Source: Actinobacteria bacterium 13_2_20CM_68_14
GTDB lineage: Bacteria; Actinomycetota; Thermoleophilia; Gaiellales; Gaiellaceae
DNA: 8,752 nt
Assembly (NCBI GenBank): GCA_001914705.1
Contig: MNDB01000116.1
Span: 1 to 8,752, forward strand
Reading direction: 5' to 3'
A program made the position numbers and the translations under genes. Below the pieces are notes generated by a model, which saw only the letters and a list, made by a program, of their open reading frames with translations, had not been told where the DNA came from and ran no database searches. Shown one piece after another: positions 1 through 4,434 of this stretch. The number at the start of each line of letters is the position of its first letter. Within the stretch, counting starts at the first letter, position 1.

Positions 1-2
1 CG

Positions 3-569
3 GTGGCCGTGCGAGACCCGGACACCGGGGCACCGGTGCGGACCGGCGCGGGACTTCCTGCCGTGGCGGTCGATTCGAGCACCGGCGGGAACGGCACGCT
101 GTACGTCGCCTGGGCCGACTCCCGCTTCAGCGGCGGCGTCCGCGACGACATCGCCCTGTCGAAGTCCACCGACGGCGGACTCACCTGGTCGACGCCGACC
201 AAGGTGAACCAGACGACGGGCTCGGCTCCCGCCTTCACGCCAGCCGTCTCCGTTTCCGGTGACGGCACGGTGGCGGTCACCTACTACGACTTCCGCAACA
301 ACACCTCCGACCCGAACACCCTGCCGACCGACTCCTGGATCGTCTACTCGGCCGACCACGGCGCGACGTGGGGTGGCGAGCAGCGGATCACGCCGGTGTC
401 GTTCGACATGGACACCGCACCCGTGGCGCCTGCGGCCCGCGGGCACTTCCTCGGTGAGTACGAGGGCCTGACCCACAGCGGCAACACCTTCCTTCCGTTC
501 TTCGCGCAGACGAACAGCGGGAATACGGCGAACCCCACCGACATCTTCTTCACCACGGCGACGCCGTAG
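3..569 (+). CDS. Sialidase/BNR-repeat-like protein, C-terminal part (5' end outside window)
   Basis: The reading frame is open to the left edge, so the GTG at position 3 is probably internal and only the last ~188 residues are visible. Two Asp-box motifs of the S-x-D-x-G-x-T-W type are seen: STDGGLTW at about residues 55-62 of the visible part and SADHGATW at 116-123. Each is preceded by a beta-strand-like stretch (LYVAWADSR; VAVTYYDFR). This pattern is typical of BNR/sialidase-fold beta-propellers, many of them secreted. Asp-boxes are structural, and no sialidase catalytic arginine triad or Tyr/Glu pair can be assigned from this fragment, so the substrate is unknown and sialidase activity is not claimed. 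The protein ends with a plain C-terminus (no sortase motif, no membrane segment). A strong hairpin follows the TAG stop, so it seems to end its transcription unit. Its link to the sugar genes on the right is doubtful because 670 bp of gene-poor DNA separates them. Confidence 0.8.
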   Translation: MAVRDPDTGAPVRTGAGLPAVAVDSSTGGNGTLYVAWADSRFSGGVRDDIALSKSTDGGLTWSTPTKVNQTTGSAPAFTPAVSVSGDGTVAVTYYDFRNNTSDPNTLPTDSWIVYSADHGATWGGEQRITPVSFDMDTAPVAPAARGHFLGEYEGLTHSGNTFLPFFAQTNSGNTANPTDIFFTTATP

Positions 570-579
570 GTCAGCGTGT

Positions 580-609
580 GGAGCGGCCGTCTGGCAAGGC
601 GGCCGCTCC
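580..609 (+). terminator. Perfect 10-bp hairpin after the BNR gene
   Basis: GGAGCGGCCG (580-589) pairs perfectly with CGGCCGCTCC (600-609) around a 10-nt loop, starting 11 nt after the stop codon at 567-569. There is no T-run after it. Such hairpins without a U-tract are common after genes in GC-rich actinobacteria, so it is a likely transcription terminator or mRNA end stabiliser. The pairing is seen directly; the function is inferred from position. Confidence 0.6.
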
Positions 610-863
610 CGCTGAGGCTGAGGCACCGCTCGCGGGCGCTGTGTCGGCATCCTCGTAACCGGGGTGACTGAGCTCGGGGCCAGCGCCGCCAAGGTCAGCA
701 TGGCTGCAATGGCTGCACCCACCGTTCGCTCGGGTCCCGTCGCAAAGCTGCAAGTGCTGTCGCCTGGAAGGGCAACGATTCAAGCCTCATGGCAAGGTTG
801 AGGTATGGATTGTTGGGTAAGTGCGCACGCCGCCCGAGGCGTGGCAAGAATGGCAAGGTTCGG

Positions 864-960
864 CGTTCGCTCGCGTTCGGTTGGGTTCGCTCGCTCGGAC
901 GAAGACGCTGCAAACAAGCGGTTTGAGCGAACATGCGCGAACGGGCGCGAACATCGCTCG
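864..960. repeat. Cluster of short direct and inverted GTTCGC/GCGAAC repeats
   Basis: GTTCGCTCGCGTTCG (865-879) and GTTCGCTCGCTCG (885-897) form a partial direct repeat. Further right the complement appears: GAGCGAAC (925-932) is the exact reverse complement of GTTCGCTC (885-892), and GCGAACAT occurs at 927-934 and again at 947-954 with another GCGAAC between them. The patch lies immediately left of the tRNA fragment. It could be a recombinase or regulator binding array, or simple degenerate low-complexity DNA; the sequence does not decide. Confidence 0.45.
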
Positions 961-1005
961 CACTTGCCATGCAGAAGGTCGTGGGGTCGAATCCCATCAT
1001 CCGCT
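961..1005 (+). pseudogene. 3' fragment of a tRNA gene (Gly-like), 5' half missing
   Basis: GTGGG (981-985) and CCCAT (993-997) form a T-stem around the 7-nt loop GTCGAAT (986-992), which matches the TTCGAAT consensus except for its first base. CATCCGC (998-1004) follows as an acceptor 3' strand, then T1005 as discriminator. U73 is typical of bacterial tRNA-Gly, and TTGCCAT at 964-970 would place a GCC (Gly) anticodon, with a 5-nt variable region AGGTC (976-980). An alternative register gives TGC (Ala) with a partly paired stem. No GCGGATG acceptor 5' strand and no D-arm are present in the ~75 bases upstream, the Gly anticodon stem does not pair, and the terminal CCA is replaced by TTC. It is therefore not a functional tRNA. 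Retention of only the anticodon-to-3'-end part is what tRNA-targeting integrases leave at one end of an integrated element. Confidence 0.55.
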
Positions 1006-1018
1006 TCTTGGAGAGTTC

Positions 1019-1050
1019 CACGTTCAGTTCCAACAACCGGAATGAACGTG
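1019..1050 (+). terminator. Hairpin just downstream of the tRNA fragment
   Basis: CACGTTCA (1019-1026) pairs with TGAACGTG (1043-1050). After a single bulged G (1027), TTCC (1028-1031) pairs with GGAA (1039-1042) around the loop AACAACC. This gives 12 base pairs with one bulge, 13 nt after the tRNA-like 3' end. There is no T-run. It may be the old tRNA terminator, or a dyad bound by a regulator or recombinase. Confidence 0.4.
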
Positions 1051-1189
1051 TCACGGATCAGCCGGCATGCCGAAGCTCTCGACCGGACTGGGAGCTGGCA
1101 TGGCGAGGGCGCCGTCGGACGACGGTCAGGCGTATCGCTCCGGTCCCCGCGGAAGATCGTCCAGGACGCGCCGCTCGATCAGCTAGTGC

Positions 1190-1218
1190 GAGCAGGAATC
1201 CGCCTGCAGATCCTGCTC
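1190..1218. promoter_or_regulatory. Inverted repeat upstream of the GlcD-like gene
   Basis: GAGCAGGA (1190-1197) is perfectly complementary to TCCTGCTC (1211-1218) with a 13-nt spacer. It ends 10 nt before the AGGA ribosome-binding site (1229-1232) of the gene at 1241. Its position fits an operator or 5'-UTR hairpin. I could not recognise -35/-10 hexamers nearby or match the site to a known regulator family. Confidence 0.35.
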
Positions 1219-1240
1219 CGCTAGCCGTAGGATCGAGCCG

Positions 1241-2638
1241 ATGCCGGCCTCGAGCGCTCTCGAGCGCGATCTCGGCTCCTTCCTACCGCGCGAGAGCATC
1301 GTCGTCGAAGGAAGGTCCGCGTATCTCGCCGACGAGACCGAGGGCCGCGGCATCCTCGGGCGAGCGGAGGCCGTCGTTGTTCCTTCGAGCACAGAGGAGG
1401 TCTGCAAGGTGCTCGCCTGGTGCTACGACCACGAGGTTCCGGTGGTCCCGCGCGGTGGTGGCACCGGGTTCGCGGGCGGAGCCGTCCCTCTCGATGGAGG
1501 AGTGGTGCTTGGTCTCGAGCGGCTGACGCGCATCCGCTCGTTCGACCCGTTGCTCTGGCGGATCTGCGTCGAAGCAGGGTTGCGGACGGCCGATCTCCGA
1601 CGCACCGCCCGGGAGAACGGGCTCGTCTTTCCGCCGGATCCGGGTGCGGCTGAGCAGTCTCAGATCGGCGGCAACATCGCCACGAACGCGGGCGGGCCTC
1701 ATGCGTTCAAGTACGGCGTCACCGGTGCCTGGGTCACCGGGCTGGAGGCGGTCGTACCGCCGGGCGAGGTCGTCTCGGTGGGCGGGCCCATCCGGAAGGA
1801 CGTCGCCGGCTACGACCTCAAGAGCCTGCTGATCGGCTCGGAAGGAACCCTCGGGATCATCACCGCCGCGTGGCTCAAGCTTCTGCCCGCGCCGGAGGCG
1901 GCGCTGCCCGTTGCCGCCTTCTTCGGCGGTGTGGTCGACGGCTGCGCCGCGATCGAGCGAGTGCTCGGGAACGGCTTGCTCGTCGCCGCTCTCGAGTACC
2001 TCGACGGCGCCTCGCTCGAGGCGACGGGCGCCGCCTTCCCCGCCGAGCGGCCCCGCGGCGCGGCCTTCCTGGTCATCGCAGAAGCCGACGGCTCGAAGGA
2101 GGAGGCCGAGAGCCTGAGCAAGGATCTTGTGGAGGTTCTCGGCGAGGGCGCGCTCGCCGTGCATGCGCCGACGGAGCCGACGGCGATCGCGGAACTCTGG
2201 CGCTGGCGCGACGGCGTCTCGATCGCCGTGAGCGCGAGCCGCGGCGGCAAGGTGAGCGAGGACATCGTCGTCCCCCTCGACCGCCTCGGGGAGGCGATCG
2301 AGGAGACGCTCGCAATCGGGCGGCGACACGGCCTTCCCGCCTGCAGCTGGGGGCATGCCGGCGACGGCAACCTCCACTCGACGTTCCTCGTCCCACCGGC
2401 GGACGAAGAGGAGCTCGCCCGCGCGAAAAGCGCGGCGGAGGAGCTCTTCGCGCTTGCTGTCCGGCTCGGAGGTTCGATCTCAGGCGAGCACGGCGTCGGC
2501 ATCGTCAAGCGCGGCCAGCTCGCCCGGCAATGGTCGCCTCGGGCGCTCGAGCTCCACGCGGAGATCAAGCGCACCTTCGACCCGAAGGGTCTGCTCAACC
2601 CCGGCAAGAAGGTCGCTCGTGTAGGTTCGGGGCCCTAG
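1241..2638 (+). CDS. GlcD-type FAD-linked 2-hydroxyacid oxidase/dehydrogenase
   Basis: A 465-aa flavoprotein of the FAD-linked oxidase/GlcD/D-lactate dehydrogenase family, complete for the family. The N-terminal PCMH-type FAD-binding domain shows PRGGGTGFAGGA (70-81), PPDPG (131-135), IGGNIATNAGG (142-152) and GSEGTLGI (199-206). The C-terminal FAD-oxidase domain shows GHAGDGNLH (371-379) and SGEHGVG (414-420), which carry conserved histidines and acids near the flavin and substrate/metal site, and ends with the usual DPKGLLNPGK. It should oxidise a D-2-hydroxy acid (glycolate, D-lactate or a longer acid) to the 2-keto acid, passing electrons to an unknown acceptor. No GlcE or iron-sulfur GlcF partner is adjacent, and none is fused here. 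The ATG is chosen because AGGA (1229-1232) sits 8 nt upstream. It is followed after 16 nt by the mini-ORF/FAH gene, so it is probably the first gene of a two-gene operon. The substrate is not determined. Confidence 0.88.
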   Translation: MPASSALERDLGSFLPRESIVVEGRSAYLADETEGRGILGRAEAVVVPSSTEEVCKVLAWCYDHEVPVVPRGGGTGFAGGAVPLDGGVVLGLERLTRIRSFDPLLWRICVEAGLRTADLRRTARENGLVFPPDPGAAEQSQIGGNIATNAGGPHAFKYGVTGAWVTGLEAVVPPGEVVSVGGPIRKDVAGYDLKSLLIGSEGTLGIITAAWLKLLPAPEAALPVAAFFGGVVDGCAAIERVLGNGLLVAALEYLDGASLEATGAAFPAERPRGAAFLVIAEADGSKEEAESLSKDLVEVLGEGALAVHAPTEPTAIAELWRWRDGVSIAVSASRGGKVSEDIVVPLDRLGEAIEETLAIGRRHGLPACSWGHAGDGNLHSTFLVPPADEEELARAKSAAEELFALAVRLGGSISGEHGVGIVKRGQLARQWSPRALELHAEIKRTFDPKGLLNPGKKVARVGSGP

Positions 2639-2642
2639 CGAT

Positions 2643-2675
2643 AGGAGGCGAGAGATGGCGCGAGTCGGCTCGTGA
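2643..2675 (+). promoter_or_regulatory. Strong Shine-Dalgarno plus six-codon mini-ORF overlapping the FAH start
   Basis: AGGAGG (2643-2648) is the best Shine-Dalgarno in the window. It sits 6 nt before an ATG (2655) that opens only Met-Ala-Arg-Val-Gly-Ser and stops at TGA 2673-2675. That stop overlaps the GTG (2672-2674) opening the FAH reading frame. The ATG is out of frame with the FAH gene (17 nt apart), and the GTG has no Shine-Dalgarno of its own. Either ribosomes terminate on the mini-ORF and restart at the GTG (translational coupling or leader control), or a one-base indel has split the true N-terminus of the FAH protein. The preceding gene ends with a similar Ala-Arg-Val-Gly-Ser (2612-2629), so a small duplication is also possible. 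Confidence 0.55.
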
Positions 2676-3331
2676 GTCCTCAGCCGATCGACCGGCCCGG
2701 CAAGATCGTCTGCGTCGGACTCAACTACCGTGACCATGCGGCCGAGCAGGGCGTCGCGCCGCCCGAGCATCCGATCCTCTTTGCGAAGTGGCAGACGGCG
2801 CTCGTCGGCCCGGGAGAGCCGATCGTGCTTCCGCCGGTCGCTCGGGAGGTCGACTACGAAGCGGAGCTGGGCGTCATCATCGGCGAGCGCGTCCGCAATG
2901 TCTCGGAGGGTCAGGCGCTCGAGGCCGTCCGCGGCTACGTCTGCGTCAACGAGGTCAGCGCCCGCGACCTGCAGTTCTCCGACGGCCAATGGACGCGGGC
3001 GAAGTCGATCGACACGTTCTGCCCCGTCGGCCCGCGCTTCGTCCCGCGAGAGGAGATTCCCGACCCCCAGGCGCTGTGGATCCGCTGCACCTTGAACGGC
3101 GAGGTGATGCAGGACTCGTCGACGGCAGAGATGATCTTCTCGGTCGCCGAGGTGATTGCGTTCGCAAGCCGGACGATGACGCTCGAGCCCGACGACCTGA
3201 TCGCGACTGGCACGCCCGCGGGGGTCGGCTTCACCCGCGAGCCGCCGGTCTTCCTGAAGGACGGCGACGAGGTGACGGTCGAGATCGACGGTCTCGGCGC
3301 GCTCACGAACCCGGTTCTGCGCGAGGGCTGA
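2672..3331 (+). CDS. Fumarylacetoacetate hydrolase (FAH) family protein
   Basis: A 219-aa FAH-fold enzyme in the size range of single-domain members (FAHD1, acylpyruvate hydrolases, HpcE-type decarboxylase/isomerases). Visible blocks: IVCVGLNYRDHAAE (12-25), DYEAELGVIIG (61-71) with metal ligands E63 and E65, NEVSARDLQ (93-101), the WTRAKS lysine (K111), and IATGTPAGVGF near the C-terminus. Aligned by eye to human FAHD1 (E71/E73/D102/R106/K123), the positions are E63, E65, E94, R98 and K111, so the third metal ligand is Glu instead of Asp. Members cleave or decarboxylate beta-diketo or 2-keto acids with Mg/Mn; the substrate here cannot be told. Pairing with the GlcD-like oxidase suggests a 2-hydroxyacid to 2-keto-acid degradation route (inference). 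The GTG start at 2672 follows from the mini-ORF overlap and because the protein then begins at the usual family N-terminus. Its last 29 bases overlap the 3' end of the epimerase gene on the other strand. Confidence 0.85.
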   Translation: MSPQPIDRPGKIVCVGLNYRDHAAEQGVAPPEHPILFAKWQTALVGPGEPIVLPPVAREVDYEAELGVIIGERVRNVSEGQALEAVRGYVCVNEVSARDLQFSDGQWTRAKSIDTFCPVGPRFVPREEIPDPQALWIRCTLNGEVMQDSSTAEMIFSVAEVIAFASRTMTLEPDDLIATGTPAGVGFTREPPVFLKDGDEVTVEIDGLGALTNPVLREG

Positions 3332-4298
3332 CCGGCGCCGGAGAGACCGCCGACCCAACGCGGCGGTAGTGCTCGACCGTCTCCCGCACCCCCTCGTCCA
3401 GCGGCCGCCAGGAGAGCGGGCCCAGGGCGCGCTCGAGGGTCTCGGCCTCGAACTCCTCCGGAAACGGAAGCTGCTCGTCGTCGAACGTAATTCTGCCCTC
3501 CACCTGCGGCGCAGCCCGCTCGATTGCAGCGATGCAGTCGCGGACGTGCACGCTCCCGCCGCCGAGATTGAAGACGCGGGCTTCCTCGGTCGCTGCACGC
3601 GCCGCGGAGATGAACGCCGCGGCCGCGTCCGCCGCGTGCTGGAGCATGATGCGGCCGCCGAAAGGGATGTGGTAGCCGTCGCCCTGCGCCGCGGCGGCCA
3701 TCGCCAGGCTCGGCGCCGCTGTCAAGCCCGTATCGCGCCCGGGCCCGTAGACGATGTACGGGCGCAAACCGACGCTCGCCACGCTGTCATCGAGCCAGTA
3801 GATACGCGCCGCGCCTTCGTTGGCCTGTTTGTTGACCCCGTAGTGGGTCAACGGGTGGCCGACCGCGTCCGTCGGCACCGGGTGGCCGGGGTCGTCGGCG
3901 CGGTCGTAGGCGGCGATCGAGCTGGCGTAGGCGAGCCCGCGGATCCGGTCTCGCCGCTCCTTGACGGAGGCGAAGACGTTCAGCGTCCCCACGACGTTGA
4001 CGAGCCCGCCGTAGGGCGGATCTGCCTTGATCAGAGGGATCAGCAGCGCCGCGAGGTGGACAACGTGGGTGATCTCGTGCGCGTCGAGCGCGTGCTCGAT
4101 TGAGGCGCGGTCGGTCGTATCGCCCCGGACGATTGCCACCTGGGCGAGCTCCTCGTCGCTCAGGATCAGCCGCAACCGCCGGGTATCGTCGCCGAGGTCG
4201 AAGGCGACGACCGGCACGCTCGCGCGTACGAGTGTGGCCACGGTCCAGGCGCCGATGACGCCGAGGGCTCCCGTGACGAGGAAGCGCTCCTCGCTCAT
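3303..4298 (-). CDS. NAD-dependent epimerase/dehydratase (extended SDR)
   Basis: A 331-aa extended short-chain dehydrogenase. The Rossmann motif TGALGVIG is at 9-16, and D34 at the end of the second strand favours NAD over NADP. HLAAL (81-85), YASS (124-127), the catalytic Y153-x3-K157 (YGVNK) and LRPYIVYGPGRD (178-189) follow in the order expected for sugar epimerases, dehydratases and related sugar dehydrogenases. The substrate is unknown; a sugar or sugar-acid dehydrogenase/epimerase is likely given the upstream pentose-oxidation genes. It lies 136 nt downstream of the ALDH on the same strand, a gap filled by two hairpin repeats, so it may be transcribed with them at reduced level or from its own start. 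No Shine-Dalgarno precedes the ATG at 4298, and the start codon lies inside a 12-bp inverted repeat. The C-terminal tail (GSAVSPAPVSPRAEPGS) looks like a disordered extension, and its coding end overlaps the FAH gene by 29 bp. Confidence 0.85.
   Translation of the reverse strand: MSEERFLVTGALGVIGAWTVATLVRASVPVVAFDLGDDTRRLRLILSDEELAQVAIVRGDTTDRASIEHALDAHEITHVVHLAALLIPLIKADPPYGGLVNVVGTLNVFASVKERRDRIRGLAYASSIAAYDRADDPGHPVPTDAVGHPLTHYGVNKQANEGAARIYWLDDSVASVGLRPYIVYGPGRDTGLTAAPSLAMAAAAQGDGYHIPFGGRIMLQHAADAAAAFISAARAATEEARVFNLGGGSVHVRDCIAAIERAAPQVEGRITFDDEQLPFPEEFEAETLERALGPLSWRPLDEGVRETVEHYRRVGSAVSPAPVSPRAEPGS
3346..3367 (+). terminator. Hairpin downstream of the FAH gene
   Basis: ACCGCCG (3346-3352) pairs with CGGCGGT (3361-3367) around an 8-nt loop, 14 nt after the FAH stop, and is preceded by the 10-bp palindrome CCGGCGCCGG (3332-3341). 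There is no T-run, and the site lies inside the end of the oppositely oriented epimerase gene, so the pairing may partly reflect coding constraint. It is a possible terminator for the GlcD-FAH unit. Confidence 0.3.
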
Positions 4299-4325
4299 AG
4301 GCCGATCTTTGGACTATGAGCGAGG
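4289..4325. repeat. 12-bp perfect inverted repeat around the epimerase start codon
   Basis: CCTCGCTCATAG (4289-4300) is the exact reverse complement of CTATGAGCGAGG (4314-4325), with a 13-nt spacer. The epimerase start codon (4298-4296 on the minus strand) is inside one arm, so in mRNA the start would be sequestered in a stem. It may be a regulator site, a translation-control hairpin, or the edge of the adjoining repeat unit. Confidence 0.55.
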
Positions 4326-4361
4326 GGAGGGGGTGTGGGGGAACCGGAAGGTTCCTCCACG
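4309..4361. repeat. Hairpin repeat unit 1 of 2
   Basis: This 53-bp unit starts with TTGGACTATGAG and ends with TCCTCCACG. It holds an 11-bp stem, GTGGGGGAACC (4335-4345) with GGTTCCTCCAC (4350-4360), with one G-T pair and the tetraloop GGAA. It abuts a second unit of the same design (4362-4409): same opening TTGGACT-T-AG (with one and two differing bases), same G-rich middle, same GTGGGGG-AAC stem and same CCACG end. The gap contains no coding sequence. Confidence 0.6.
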
Positions 4362-4409
4362 TTGGACTGTAAGAAGGGGGCTCGTGGGGGAAACATGGTT
4401 GCCCCCACG
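4362..4409. repeat. Hairpin repeat unit 2 of 2
   Basis: This 48-bp unit starts with TTGGACTGTAAG and ends with GCCCCCACG. Its stem is CGTGGGGG (4383-4390) with CCCCCACG (4402-4409), then an A-G mismatch and AAC/GTT closing on ATG. Relative to unit 1 it lacks about 5 bp in the G-rich middle. On the minus strand, the direction of both flanking genes, each hairpin is followed by a C/T-rich run (CCCCCTTCTT; CCCCCTCCCCTC), so the pair could act as a tandem weak terminator after the ALDH gene. A dispersed repeat family is the alternative. Confidence 0.6.
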
Positions 4410-4434
4410 GGAGCGAGCCTGAGGCGAGCGACGC

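Larger units (their letters stand above)
570..1240. other. Gene-poor 670-bp stretch with repeats and a tRNA fragment
   Basis: No ORF here looks like a real protein. Open frames exist on both strands, but they read arginine/serine-rich text with no domain, and two of them run straight through the tRNA-like T-arm. Contents from left to right: the terminator hairpin (580-609); a 9-bp tandem repeat ATGGCTGCA (700-708 and 709-717); two copies of ATGGCAAGGTT (about 788 and 850); a patch of GTTCGC/GCGAAC repeats (864-960); a 3' tRNA fragment (961-1005); a hairpin (1019-1050); and a hairpin ahead of the next gene (1190-1218). From about 1051 to 1189 I see nothing recognisable. The mix of repeats and a partial tRNA suggests an old integration or rearrangement boundary (inference). 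Confidence 0.6.

Noticed and set aside
700..717. Tandem ATGGCTGCA duplication as a microsatellite or binding site
   Set aside because: Only two 9-bp copies; too little to support a function.
964..970. Complete tRNA-Gly gene
   Set aside because: No 5' acceptor strand, D-arm or paired anticodon stem can be found upstream; only the 3' part is present.
805..1526. Overlapping + strand frames of 139 and 197 aa before the GlcD-like gene
   Set aside because: Both read through the tRNA fragment; phrases such as VVGSNPIIR are what a tRNA T-arm gives when translated. One also runs into the GlcD gene in another frame.
1283..2377. 364-aa open frame on the - strand
   Set aside because: Antisense to the GlcD-like gene, with no recognisable motif and no ribosome-binding site.
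2480..3598. 372-aa open frame on the - strand
   Set aside because: It spans the end of one gene, all of the FAH gene and part of the epimerase in a shadow frame; low-complexity Arg-rich sequence.
4309..4409. CRISPR array
   Set aside because: Only two abutting units of unequal length without unique spacers, each with its own hairpin, and no cas genes.
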